From G963678445 sp963678445 (lineage in GTDB: Bacteria; Hydrogenedentota; Hydrogenedentia; Hydrogenedentales; G963678445): 64,000 bases of DNA. The DNA is taken from NCBI GenBank assembly GCA_963678445.1, contig OY782877.1, forward strand, positions 248,001 through 312,000, read 5' to 3'. The position numbers and the translations under genes were made by a program. Of the stretch, positions 53,837 to 62,582 are shown piece by piece. Position 1 is the stretch's first letter. Every line of letters begins with the position of its first letter. The notes below the pieces were generated by a model, which saw only the letters and a list, made by a program, of their open reading frames with translations, searched no databases and had not been told where the DNA came from.

Positions 53837-53894
53837 TTTATGGGTTATACTGGCTTACAATAGCCCTAAAAACAATAAAAACCATGGAGAAGAT

Positions 53895-54947
53895 ATGCGG
53901 AAGTTATTCTTTTTCGTCACCATACTATTACTCGCTGGATGGAATTCAAATGCCGCAGAAGAGGAAATCAAACGGGTTTATCTGGTAGCCAGCTACACCC
54001 AGGAAGACGTCTGCGGAAAACCACAAGAGGAGGGCATACTTCGGGGGTTGTCCAAAGAGGGCTGGTTTGAAGGGATGAACCTGCAAGTAGAGCGATACTA
54101 TATGGATACAAAGGGGACGCACACCAGTCCTGAAGCTATGAAAAGAGAGGGACAGAATGCTTTGCAGGGAATCGCAGCCTTTTCGCCGCATGTGGTTATC
54201 GTGCTCGATGACAATGCATTTAGAGAAGTTGCCTTACCGTTAGCAGGGCAAAAAAATGTTTCCGTCGTATTTTCCGGGCTGAATGGCCCCCCAGAGTCCT
54301 ATAATGAGCAATGTCCCTTTATGCAAACCCGCCAACACCCTGGGGGAAACATTACCGGAGTATATGAAAAACTCTATATAAACAACTCAATTCGTGTCAT
54401 ACAGCGGGCCTTACCCAACCATCCGGGACATAAAATCGTTGGTATTATCGATGCCACTGCCACCGGAAAAGCCTTGGAAAAACAATTTTTTCTTGAGATG
54501 AAAGCCTTGCCAGCAGGCCTCCACTGGGAGTTTGAAACCGTCGGCACATGGCGTGAATACATGCAACTCATTAAACGCCTAAACAGAGACGAGGATGTTT
54601 TAGCGATTTACCCGATTGCCCTCAGTCTCCCGGCGAAGAAGGGAGTCACGTACACCCCTGTGGATATTTTTGCATGGACGATTGCACACAGCACAAAGCC
54701 GGAAATGGCGCTAAATTACTTCTTCTCAAAACTGGGCTTGTTTGGTGGTGCAGCCGTTGATTTTAAATCTATGGGTTCTCTAACTGGGAAAAAGGCCGGG
54801 CAGATTCTAAATGGGACGTCTGCAGGCATGTTACCCATTGAAAATGCACCTGATTACGCCATCGTGTTCAATGTCACACGCGCAAAACAATTGGGTATCG
54901 AAATCCCTGCCCCCTTATTAACCGCAGCGGATCATATCTATAAATAA
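53895..54947 (+). CDS. Periplasmic ABC-type substrate-binding protein (PF04392-like)
   Basis: A 350-residue exported protein with an N-terminal signal peptide (about 1-20, LFFFVTILLLAGWNSNA). The body has the two-lobe pattern of the ABC_sub_bind family: VYLVASYTQED, FSPHVVIVLDDNAFREVALP, KNVSVVFSGLNGPP, and IVGIIDATATGKAL. No permease or ATPase genes are nearby. The hybrid histidine kinase gene follows after 30 bp, so this protein most likely acts as the extracytoplasmic ligand sensor that feeds the kinase. The ligand is unknown. Confidence 0.8.
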   Translation: MRKLFFFVTILLLAGWNSNAAEEEIKRVYLVASYTQEDVCGKPQEEGILRGLSKEGWFEGMNLQVERYYMDTKGTHTSPEAMKREGQNALQGIAAFSPHVVIVLDDNAFREVALPLAGQKNVSVVFSGLNGPPESYNEQCPFMQTRQHPGGNITGVYEKLYINNSIRVIQRALPNHPGHKIVGIIDATATGKALEKQFFLEMKALPAGLHWEFETVGTWREYMQLIKRLNRDEDVLAIYPIALSLPAKKGVTYTPVDIFAWTIAHSTKPEMALNYFFSKLGLFGGAAVDFKSMGSLTGKKAGQILNGTSAGMLPIENAPDYAIVFNVTRAKQLGIEIPAPLLTAADHIYK

Positions 54948-54977
54948 TAGCAGCGACATCGGGGAACTAGCGCATTA

Positions 54978-57900
54978 ATGGCTTCCAAGCTTCAAATACG
55001 GTCGTTTAAAACCAAGCTTTCTATCCTGGTCTTCGCAGCGATTCTTCTACCGCTTGTTGTATCCAATATACTTGTAGGAAGCATTCTTAATAGTCAACTA
55101 CTACAAAGTCATGAAGATCGACTAAAGGCAGATTTGGAAACCTTCGGCCTGATTTTGCAACATACAGAACAAGAGTTCAACCAAGGATTGTTACGTATCG
55201 CTTCGGACAACACGTTACAAGTAACGCTTGATCTGGAAATCTTCTCTCAATTAAATCACTATCTGGAACGACAAATCGATGTACTCGGCTTTAGCGGGTT
55301 AAGCGTTGCTGACAAGGATAAGAAAATCGTCGCTAGTGTCAACATGGAACAGTATCAAATACTGGACACAAAAACAGCGCAAATCATACTGGATGAAAAC
55401 AAAGCATATTTTCATCAGACGGCTGCTATCTATCGTGACGACACTTTGTTGGGCTACGTTGCTGGAACACTGGATTTCAGCGCCCCCGAATATTTGGCGT
55501 ATCTTCAAAAGCATCTATTTGATAAATTCATCGTTTGGGTCAACCGAGACGTTGTTGCCAGCAATCTGTTTGCAGGAAAAAATCAGACCTCCCCTCTTCC
55601 CCATCAGGGTTTCAAACACAGAATCACGATTGAGGGAGAATCGTACAGAATACGTACTGCCAACTTCATGGTAGGCACAAAACGACTGACCTATGGTGTA
55701 CTCATGCCGATGGAAGAGCTCTATCGAGGCAGACGCATTATGCTTGCCGTACTCATTGGCGTTACCGTGGTCCTTTTCGGACTAATTTCTCTCTTGTTGC
55801 GCTATTTCATCAATGAATTAATCTTCCCGATTACACGCTTGACGCAGGCCGCTTCCAGCATCCAACGAGGGGATTCTAAAATACCTAATCTGGACTATGA
55901 TCGCACCGACGAGTTTGGCACGCTGAATAGAACCTTTCATGATATGCATGCTTCACTTAATAGCTATATTGTCGATATCGAAGCAAAAAACACACGGCTG
56001 CAGGCCATTAATGAGGAAATTGAACAGTGCGTACAGGAACGCACAAAGGCGTTAAAAAACGAAATCGAGGAAAGACTAAAAGCAGAGGATGCGCTACGGA
56101 AAAGTGAACGGCGGCTGCAGAACAAGCTGGATTATCTGATTTCCCCTGAAGGCGAGGTAGAAAAATTCTCCTTTACAGACATTATTAATCTGGAGGATCT
56201 GCAAAGCATCCAGGATGCGTTTGCCAATGCAACCGGAGTCGCCTCGGTAGTTGTTGATGTAGAAGGGAAACCTATTACCCAGCCCAGCAATTTTTGCGAG
56301 GCCTGCCAGATTATACGAGCAACCGAAAAGGGTGCCCAACGATGCAAGCTTTCGAACAAAGCACTGGGCCTGGAAACGCGGCGTAAAATGCAGCCTACTT
56401 GCCACCAATGCCTAAGCTGCGGTTTCCTCAGTGCCGGCGCTCCCATTGTGGTGGCAGGGCAACATTTAGCCAACTGGCTTATTGGGCAAACGGACACTCT
56501 GGATGTAGACGAACAACATGTCCGTGACTATGCAGAAAAAATTGACGCCGATCCTGACAGGTTGGGCGAAGCCTTTCGTCATATCGACACCCTTCCTGAA
56601 GCACGATTTCATCAGGCGCTTAGCTTGTTATGGCTTCTGGCGCGCGAAATTTCCACCTTGGGCTACAACAATCTCAATCTGACTAAAGATCTGGCTGAAA
56701 TTAAGCGCGCAGAAGAAGAACGCCTACGTCTTGCCACCGCTATTCAACAAGCGGCCGAGATGGTTATCGTCACAGATGCCGAAGGCATCATAGAATACGT
56801 CAACCCTGCTTTCGAAGCACTTACGGGCTACACACACGCCGAGGCACTCCACCATCCGCTAAACGCCGTGCAACCGCATACAGAAAACACACTCACCCAT
56901 TACGCGATCTTTGAGGCCGCCGCTGAGGCGGGCACTTGGCGTGGACACACCGCACATCACCGTAAGGATGGTGCTGTGTATCACATCGAAGCCACCTATT
57001 CCGCAGTCCGTAATACTGCAGGAAAAATCGTAAACTACGTCTCCGTTCAACACGATACATCACGCGAAGAAAAACTGGAACAACAGCTGCGCCAAGCGCA
57101 AAAAATGGAAGCGATTGGTACCTTGGCAGGCGGCATTGCACACGATTTCAACAATATCCTGCAAGCTATTCTAGGCTACGCCGACCTGGTCCACGAGAAG
57201 ACAGCACCAACCCCACAATTACAAAGTTGGGTGGGAGAAATACTGTGCGCCGGTCACCGTGCAGCCGAACTTGTTAACCAAATCCTTACCTTCAGCCGAC
57301 AGGCGGAACAGGAGCATCGTCCAATCATGCTCCAATCCCTGACCAAAGAAGCCCTCAAGCTCTTACGCGGCTCCTTGCCTTCTACCATCCAGATCATCAC
57401 AAAAATTGATAATGACTGCCCGCTTATCCAGGCAGATCCCACCCAGGCACACCAGGTAATCATGAATCTCTGTACCAACGCATACCAGGCAATGCACGGA
57501 CAAGGTGGCGAATTACGTGTCGAGGTACAGCCCCACACCCTGTCTCCTGTACAGGAAGAAAAAGACCAGGGTATCCCCCCAGGCGAATATGCACGGCTAA
57601 CCGTATGCGATACCGGTTTGGGTATGGAGGAGACCACACTTGACCGTATCTTCGAACCCTTCTTCACCACGAAAGAAGTAGGAGAAGGAACAGGGTTAGG
57701 CCTGTCTACCGTCCATGGCATTGTGCGCAGCCACCATGGATACATCACCGTTGATAGTACTCCGGGCCAGGGCAGCCGTTTCGATGTCTACTTCCCTGCG
57801 GCCCCTCAACAGGAAATATCCGAGCCCTCTTCTATCGATCCGACCCAATTACCCACCGGCTCGGAACGCATCCTTTTTGTTGACGATGAAGAAGTTGTAG

Positions 57901-58256
57901 TACGCTTGGCTAAAACAGGACTGGGCCGACTCGGGTATCAAATCACAGTGCGTACCAGTAGTATCGAAGCCCTCGAAGCCTTCCGCGCCGCGCCCGATCG
58001 CTTTGATCTGATTATCAGCGACCAAACTATGCCCAATATGACCGGCGCACGTTTGGCGAGTGAAGTCATCGCCATCCGCCCCGATATCCCCATCATCCTG
58101 TGCACCGGCTTCAGCGAAAGCATTAACGAAGAAAAGGCGCATGCGCTTGGCATACGTGAATTCGTCCGCAAACCTATCGTAGCCCAGGAACTTGCCCAGC
58201 GAATTCGCGACATCTTCGACACGCCCCCCGCCTCAGCAGACAACCCTACACATTAA
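54978..58256 (+). CDS. Hybrid sensor histidine kinase with PocR-like and PAS domains
   Basis: A 1092-residue inner-membrane kinase. In order: membrane helix (about 14-36), periplasmic sensor (about 37-250), second helix (about 252-275), HAMP, coiled coil, a cysteine-rich PocR-like domain (about 396-570, with CEAC near 441 and CHQCLSC near 475), PAS (about 585-705), HisKA with the phosphorylated His at 722 in GGIAHDFNNIL, HATPase (MNLCTNAYQAM, CDTGLGME, GTGLGLSTVHG), and a receiver domain (about 965-1085) with Asp1015 in IISDQTMPN. It is co-transcribed with the binding protein 30 bp upstream. There is no DNA-binding regulator alongside, so the output partner is elsewhere. The PocR domain suggests sensing of a small organic molecule. 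Confidence 0.92.
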   Translation: MASKLQIRSFKTKLSILVFAAILLPLVVSNILVGSILNSQLLQSHEDRLKADLETFGLILQHTEQEFNQGLLRIASDNTLQVTLDLEIFSQLNHYLERQIDVLGFSGLSVADKDKKIVASVNMEQYQILDTKTAQIILDENKAYFHQTAAIYRDDTLLGYVAGTLDFSAPEYLAYLQKHLFDKFIVWVNRDVVASNLFAGKNQTSPLPHQGFKHRITIEGESYRIRTANFMVGTKRLTYGVLMPMEELYRGRRIMLAVLIGVTVVLFGLISLLLRYFINELIFPITRLTQAASSIQRGDSKIPNLDYDRTDEFGTLNRTFHDMHASLNSYIVDIEAKNTRLQAINEEIEQCVQERTKALKNEIEERLKAEDALRKSERRLQNKLDYLISPEGEVEKFSFTDIINLEDLQSIQDAFANATGVASVVVDVEGKPITQPSNFCEACQIIRATEKGAQRCKLSNKALGLETRRKMQPTCHQCLSCGFLSAGAPIVVAGQHLANWLIGQTDTLDVDEQHVRDYAEKIDADPDRLGEAFRHIDTLPEARFHQALSLLWLLAREISTLGYNNLNLTKDLAEIKRAEEERLRLATAIQQAAEMVIVTDAEGIIEYVNPAFEALTGYTHAEALHHPLNAVQPHTENTLTHYAIFEAAAEAGTWRGHTAHHRKDGAVYHIEATYSAVRNTAGKIVNYVSVQHDTSREEKLEQQLRQAQKMEAIGTLAGGIAHDFNNILQAILGYADLVHEKTAPTPQLQSWVGEILCAGHRAAELVNQILTFSRQAEQEHRPIMLQSLTKEALKLLRGSLPSTIQIITKIDNDCPLIQADPTQAHQVIMNLCTNAYQAMHGQGGELRVEVQPHTLSPVQEEKDQGIPPGEYARLTVCDTGLGMEETTLDRIFEPFFTTKEVGEGTGLGLSTVHGIVRSHHGYITVDSTPGQGSRFDVYFPAAPQQEISEPSSIDPTQLPTGSERILFVDDEEVVVRLAKTGLGRLGYQITVRTSSIEALEAFRAAPDRFDLIISDQTMPNMTGARLASEVIAIRPDIPIILCTGFSESINEEKAHALGIREFVRKPIVAQELAQRIRDIFDTPPASADNPTH

Positions 58257-58266
58257 TAATTAAAAG

Positions 58267-58299
58267 AAAAGGCAAGGAGCTGAACTCCTTGCCTTTTTT
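58267..58299. terminator. Bidirectional terminator after the hybrid kinase
   Basis: Arms GGCAAGGAG / CTCCTTGCC (58271-58279 / 58285-58293) around CTGAA, with A-rich and T6 flanks, between two convergent genes. Confidence 0.92.
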
Positions 58300-58323
58300 A
58301 TCCTGAACTATTGATAAACTCTA

Positions 58324-59640
58324 TCAGGCTAATTCTTCCGGTTTGAAACCATCACGGTATACACGCGTCAACAGCGCATTGGCATCACTGTCATTGGTAA
58401 AAGTTTCGGTCGCAGGATCAAACTCCAGCGTATGGCCCACACGATAAGCCACATTACCCAAATGACAGTGGGCGCAGGAAAACTGCATATCATCCAGACT
58501 CATGGGCACATCTTCTTGTTTACCTGAACGGATAGCATTGCAGAAGTACTCAAACTTGTGCATTTCCTTTGGACGTTCAACTTCAACGCGGATAGGTTTG
58601 TTGTCCTTATAGGAAAAGAAGCCTTTACGACGCACATAGTATCCGTCAGTGCCAAAAACACTATTACCGCACGAACCGCCACGCGCCTCCTCAAACGAGC
58701 CCAGATTACGCACTTCAAACGTCATCATCGAACCATCGGCATAGGTAAACTGTGTTGCCTGGGTATTGGGCGTTTCGCCATCATCATCCCAGCCAAAACG
58801 ACCACCCGTGCTCGAAATCTTGATCGGCATGCCACGTTTGTGCGCCCAGCAAGCGATATCCATCTCATGAACACCCTGGTTACCGATTTCACCGTTACCA
58901 TATTCCCAGAACCAGTGCCAATTATAGTGCACCTGCAATCCGCGCTTCTTCTTGGCATCCGCATTCAACAGGAAATCATGATCTGGAGACGGGCCCTGCC
59001 ACAATTTCCAGTCCAAATGCTCCGGCGGCGCAGCTTTTTCAGCATGCCCTATCGCATAACGATTTCCGTTCTTGTACACATAGCCTCTCGAATGCACCAC
59101 TTTACCAATGAAGCCTTCATGGATTAGCTTCATATCACGAATCAAGGTAGCATCGGTACGGCTCTGTGTTCCGTGCTGCAAAATCTTGCCGTACTTTTTC
59201 GCCGCAGCCACCAACTGGCGGCCTTCCCACACACTCCACGCTGCAGGCTTTTCAACATATACATCCTTGCCCGCCTTCAACGCCCACATCGCCGCCAAGG
59301 TATGCCAGTGATTCGGCGTTGCAATCGTAACTGCGTCGATCGAATCATCCGCCAACGCCTCGCGGATATCGCGATAGGTTTTGGGTTCTGAACCCTGCGC
59401 TTTTTTAACATTGCGCACGCCACGATCCAGAACATGGCTATCCACATCACACAGTGCCACATACTGCGCTAAATCCCGGGAGACAATATCTCGGATATGG
59501 CTCGAACCTTGACCATTAAAGCCAATCGTACACATCTGGATACGGTCATTAGCGCCAAACACCTTGCCCTTGGCCATCGTACCGGCAACAATCACTGCCG
59601 CAGCCGACGAGCCTAAAAACTTCCTCCGCGTTACACTCAT
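58324..59640 (-). CDS. Tat-exported Gfo/Idh/MocA-family oxidoreductase
   Basis: A 438-residue dehydrogenase with a twin-arginine signal at the N-terminus (VTRRKFLGSSAAAVIVAG, about 4-21), so it is folded with its NAD(P) in the cytoplasm and exported. The Rossmann part has CTIGFNGQGSSHIRDI, AVTIATPNHWHTLAAMWAL and DVYVEKPAAW with the conserved EKP lysine. The C-terminal domain shows HYNWHWFWEYGNGEIGNQG. Such Tat-linked paralogues are plentiful in Planctomycetes, Lentisphaerota and related lineages, usually for sugars or glycosides. Substrate unknown. Transcribed divergently from the acyl-CoA dehydrogenase gene. Confidence 0.92.
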   Translation of the reverse strand: MSVTRRKFLGSSAAAVIVAGTMAKGKVFGANDRIQMCTIGFNGQGSSHIRDIVSRDLAQYVALCDVDSHVLDRGVRNVKKAQGSEPKTYRDIREALADDSIDAVTIATPNHWHTLAAMWALKAGKDVYVEKPAAWSVWEGRQLVAAAKKYGKILQHGTQSRTDATLIRDMKLIHEGFIGKVVHSRGYVYKNGNRYAIGHAEKAAPPEHLDWKLWQGPSPDHDFLLNADAKKKRGLQVHYNWHWFWEYGNGEIGNQGVHEMDIACWAHKRGMPIKISSTGGRFGWDDDGETPNTQATQFTYADGSMMTFEVRNLGSFEEARGGSCGNSVFGTDGYYVRRKGFFSYKDNKPIRVEVERPKEMHKFEYFCNAIRSGKQEDVPMSLDDMQFSCAHCHLGNVAYRVGHTLEFDPATETFTNDSDANALLTRVYRDGFKPEELA

Positions 59641-59756
59641 AGGAAAGCTCCTTATTGATTAGATAATCCGGAAACACCGTTCAGATTAACGTTACTATAC
59701 ATCTTCATAGACTAGCATTTCGCGGTTTCGGTTTCTAGCAACATACCAAAAATCTT

Positions 59757-59786
59757 TTGCAGCATTTCAAATGTATATGCTACAGT
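59757..59786 (+). promoter_or_regulatory. Promoter candidate for the acyl-CoA dehydrogenase gene
   Basis: TTGCAG (59757-59762), an 18-bp spacer and TACAGT (59781-59786) preceded by TGC (extended -10). The 326-bp divergent gap holds no other recognised feature. Confidence 0.35.
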
Positions 59787-59966
59787 GAATCGCGTTTGTT
59801 TATGGCGGAGAATTCTTACCGTCGTATCCACAAACATACTTGAAAAAGTGGTCTCGCAGGCTAGTTCGCATCCGTGCCTTATCCTCTGCATGCTACGAGA
59901 CTACGGGGTGTACTCTATATGTTAACTACGCGGCACCTGCCGCACAATTTTAAGGAACCACCGCTT

Positions 59967-61109
59967 ATGATCGGATTTTCACTATCGGAAAGCCAGGAAG
60001 CACTACGCACCAAAGCGCACGAATTTGCTGAAAACATCATCAAACCCCGCGCTGCCGAATACGACCAGGAAGGCACGTACTGTATTGATGTCATGCAAGC
60101 CGCTTTTGAAGCGGGCATCATGAATGAAGGTATCCCAACACAATATGGTGGCCCGGGCTTAGCAACCCTGGATGCCGCCATTATTACTGAAGAGTTAGGG
60201 TGGGGCTGCATGGGTATGGCCACCAGTATCATGGCCAATTCATTGGCGCTTGCACCGCTTATCCTCTTTGGAAATGAGCAGCAAAAGGAAAAATACCTGG
60301 GCTGGCACACCCGTGAATTCCGTATTGCTGCCTTCGCCCTCACCGAACGGGATGCAGGTTCCGACGCCAGTGCCGCCAAAACCACTGCGACGAAGGATGG
60401 TGATTCCTATTTGCTTAATGGCAGCAAATGCTTTTCCACCAACGGTGGCTATGCAGATCTCTATACCGTCTTCGCCCTGACCGCACCAGAAAAAGGGCCG
60501 ATGGGTATGAGTGCATTCCTCGTCGAAAAGGATATGGGCGTAGAGATCGGCAAAGCGGAAGACAAAATGGGGCAGCGCGCCTCTAATCAGACCGAGCTGC
60601 ACTTTGATAACGTACGCGTGCCTGCGGAAAACCTGTTGGGTAAAGAAGGCCGCGGTTTCCAGGTGGCCATGGGCACCCTCGACCGCACCCGTGCAGGCAC
60701 AGCCGCTGGCGCCGTCGGTGTTGCACGACGTGCCCTTGAGGAAGCTGTCGCCTACACCAATCAGCGTGTTCAATTTGGTCAGCCCATTATTAAAAACCAG
60801 GCAATTCAGTTCCGGGTGGCTGACATGGCAACCAAAGTCGAAGCAGCACGGTTGCTTACCTGGCAGGCTGCCTGGATGGCCGACCAAAACATGCGTCAAT
60901 CCAAACAGTCCGCCATGTCCAAATGCTACGCGGGCGATATCGCCATGGAAGTAACCACCGACGCCGTACAGCTCTTTGGGGGCAATGGCTACTCCCGCGA
61001 ATACCCCGTAGAAAAACTGATGCGTGACGCCAAACTCCTGCAGATCTACGAAGGCACCCAGGAAATACAGCGCATGGTAATCGCGCGTGAGGTTGCCAAA
61101 AGTCGCTAA
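59967..61109 (+). CDS. Acyl-CoA dehydrogenase
   Basis: A 380-residue FAD enzyme that makes the alpha,beta-double bond in acyl-CoA. The N-terminal helical domain is followed by the family signature FALTERDAGSDASA, the beta domain (KCFSTNGGYADLYTVF) and the C-terminal helical domain with RVQFGQPIIKNQAIQF, DAVQLFGGNGYSREYPVEK and the catalytic Glu in LQIYEGTQEIQR. The position of this Glu fits short/medium-chain enzymes. ATG 59967 has AAGGAA upstream; the frame is open 31 codons more. No ETF or thiolase genes are nearby, so the pathway (fatty-acid or amino-acid breakdown) is undetermined. Confidence 0.94.
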   Translation: MIGFSLSESQEALRTKAHEFAENIIKPRAAEYDQEGTYCIDVMQAAFEAGIMNEGIPTQYGGPGLATLDAAIITEELGWGCMGMATSIMANSLALAPLILFGNEQQKEKYLGWHTREFRIAAFALTERDAGSDASAAKTTATKDGDSYLLNGSKCFSTNGGYADLYTVFALTAPEKGPMGMSAFLVEKDMGVEIGKAEDKMGQRASNQTELHFDNVRVPAENLLGKEGRGFQVAMGTLDRTRAGTAAGAVGVARRALEEAVAYTNQRVQFGQPIIKNQAIQFRVADMATKVEAARLLTWQAAWMADQNMRQSKQSAMSKCYAGDIAMEVTTDAVQLFGGNGYSREYPVEKLMRDAKLLQIYEGTQEIQRMVIAREVAKSR

Positions 61110-61154
61110 TGCGGCATTGGCTTCTTGCCGGAATCCTAGCACACAATACAACGT

Positions 61155-61196
61155 AAAACGGACCGTCGCGAAAAGAAGCGACGGTCCGTTTTTTTA
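61155..61196. terminator. Terminator after acyl-CoA dehydrogenase
   Basis: Perfect 11-bp arms CGGACCGTCGC / GCGACGGTCCG, extended by AAAA/TTTT, loop GAAAAGAA, then T7. It can serve both convergent genes. Confidence 0.94.
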
Positions 61197-61216
61197 TAAA
61201 GTCGTTTTTGTCAGGC

Positions 61217-61549
61217 TCAGCCTTCGCCCAACTCACCCAGGAACGCATCCATTGCTCCATCGACGATCATGTGCAACTGCTGTCCTTCAGTCGTCAACCG
61301 AATGTTATCCATATCAAAATTGTCGGGCAAGACACGAATAGACTCAATATTATCCCGCGGAATCATCATTGCATTCGATTTCGCATCCACTTGAACTCCA
61401 TTGGGCTGCGAGCGCGCCAACATAAGGCATTTCGCATCCAACACCACCCAGCTATCCGAAAAGGCCGTCACCTTCCCAACATATGAAATAGGACGTTTTT
61501 CGTGATATCGTTTAATCAGTTTGACGCGTACAAAGCGATCTTTAATCAT
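61217..61549 (-). CDS. Small protein with Sm/SH3-like pattern, unknown function
   Basis: A 110-residue cytoplasmic protein without a recognised family. The strand pattern PISYVGKVTAFSDSWVVL ... MMIPRDNIESIRVLPDN resembles the short beta-barrel of Sm/Hfq-like or SH3-like domains, ending in an acidic helix. It lies 60 bp downstream of the DUF3299-like gene and may share its transcript. An RNA- or protein-binding adaptor role is possible but not shown. Confidence 0.7.
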   Translation of the reverse strand: MIKDRFVRVKLIKRYHEKRPISYVGKVTAFSDSWVVLDAKCLMLARSQPNGVQVDAKSNAMMIPRDNIESIRVLPDNFDMDNIRLTTEGQQLHMIVDGAMDAFLGELGEG

Positions 61550-61609
61550 GCCATTTCTCCATTCCCGGGTAGCTACCCGTTAGAACCAATAAAGCTTTCC
61601 CACGCTATC

Positions 61610-62260
61610 TCATTCAGAGTTCGCTGTACTTGGCGGCGCATATCCCTCGTCGATAGGTCCTTGCTCCGTCCCCCCCATCAATTTCTCAAAACCGGTAAGC
61701 AGATGCATCTGATGTTCTGTAGAAATTTCCTTGTCCGTCAACTTAGTATCGACCGGCTCATTCCACAATCCATCTTCAATCGTATAAAAAAACGGCTTAC
61801 CCTTTTCCGCATGTAATTTAAGGCGCCCCCCCACCACGATAGGCTCATTGATCATCTTAGCAGAACCTTTCAGCTTCACACGGATGACGTCACGCATAGG
61901 CGGTGCCTCGCAGAAATAGCAGGTGATGGGAACGGGTAACAGCATAAACTCCGTCACCTTCCCGAACTGATCGATAGGGGTCATAAAGCCGCAAATATTA
62001 ATCAGGTGATCATCCTGCGCCTGCAATTCCTCTGCAAATTTAGCCCCAATGCGCATATTGCCACGTGTTTTGCGCATCATGTCCCAATTAAGCACCTCAT
62101 AGCCCTCGGTACGATACTTACTCTCCAGAGCCAAGCGCATCTTTGTGGCCGCTTCCTTTACCGCATCAAAACGCAGATAGATATTCGTTCCTAATATACA
62201 GGCCAAGATAACTACAATACCGCCAAAAGTAAGTAAATCTCGCTTCGTCCGCCTTCTCAT
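61610..62260 (-). CDS. Membrane-anchored DUF3299-like protein
   Basis: A 216-residue protein with one N-terminal membrane helix (about 10-30) and a soluble domain outside the membrane. The core INICGFMTPIDQFGKVTEFM, LLPVPITCYFCEAPPMRDV matches DUF3299-type proteins, whose LxGYxxP...VTEFLLVP...ACxHxPPP pattern is clear. Here the usual His-containing stretch reads CYFCEAPP, giving two nearby cysteines as possible metal ligands. DUF3299 genes are often found beside FtsX-type ABC exporters with metal-binding proteins, as here. Function unproven; a link to zinc handling is a reasonable guess. Confidence 0.7.
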   Translation of the reverse strand: MRRRTKRDLLTFGGIVVILACILGTNIYLRFDAVKEAATKMRLALESKYRTEGYEVLNWDMMRKTRGNMRIGAKFAEELQAQDDHLINICGFMTPIDQFGKVTEFMLLPVPITCYFCEAPPMRDVIRVKLKGSAKMINEPIVVGGRLKLHAEKGKPFFYTIEDGLWNEPVDTKLTDKEISTEHQMHLLTGFEKLMGGTEQGPIDEGYAPPSTANSE

Positions 62261-62359
62261 AACTGCTTGTCTCCCTATTCCTCTACTCGATAATACCGGA
62301 CGACCGGTTTGGGATAATTATCGCCAAATACGATTATTTTCGCATCTTCTTACACTAAC

Positions 62360-62459
62360 GCGGCCCAGCGACCGCAAGCAATAGGTATGGTCCTTACCAT
62401 CCCTGACAGCAACAAAAATTCCATTTTTTATGACAATTCTTCAGATTTTAGTCACTAAA
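62360..62459 (+). repeat. Dispersed structured repeat, A-type copy near consensus
   Basis: GCGGCC-CAGC-GACCGC hairpin, AAGCAATAGGT, ATGGTCCTTACCATCCCTGA, CAGCAACAAAAATTCC, the TTTTTTATGAC core, AATTCTTCAGATTTTAG and TCACTAA. A reference copy for the A subtype. Confidence 0.85.
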
Positions 62460-62483
62460 GTGGTCTCGGAACCCGTTTGAATT

Positions 62484-62515
62484 TTTGCTACCGATGTTGG
62501 ATTTACGGTAGCAAA
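62484..62515. other. Hairpin downstream of the ABC permease gene
   Basis: Perfect 10-bp arms TTTGCTACCG / CGGTAGCAAA with a 12-base loop. No T run; second of two hairpins in this gap. May stabilise the 3' end or belong to a repeat border. Confidence 0.45.
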
Positions 62516-62521
62516 GGGACA

Positions 62522-62557
62522 AACCCTGTGCCACCTAAAGCGAGGTAGCACAGGGTT
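62522..62557 (-). terminator. Terminator candidate of the ABC exporter operon
   Basis: Arms AACCCTGTGC / GCACAGGGTT with an inner ACCT/AGGT stem, 26 bp after the permease stop. On the minus strand it is followed by TTTGTCC, a short T tract. Confidence 0.65.
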
Positions 62558-62582
62558 ATTATACCGTGCAATGTCCAACAGT

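Noticed and set aside
60240..61151. 303-codon minus-strand open frame
   Set aside because: Antisense to the acyl-CoA dehydrogenase gene, whose motifs are unambiguous.
62484..62515. Strong 10-bp hairpin considered as a terminator
   Set aside because: No T tract follows on either strand in a suitable position; listed only as a hairpin.
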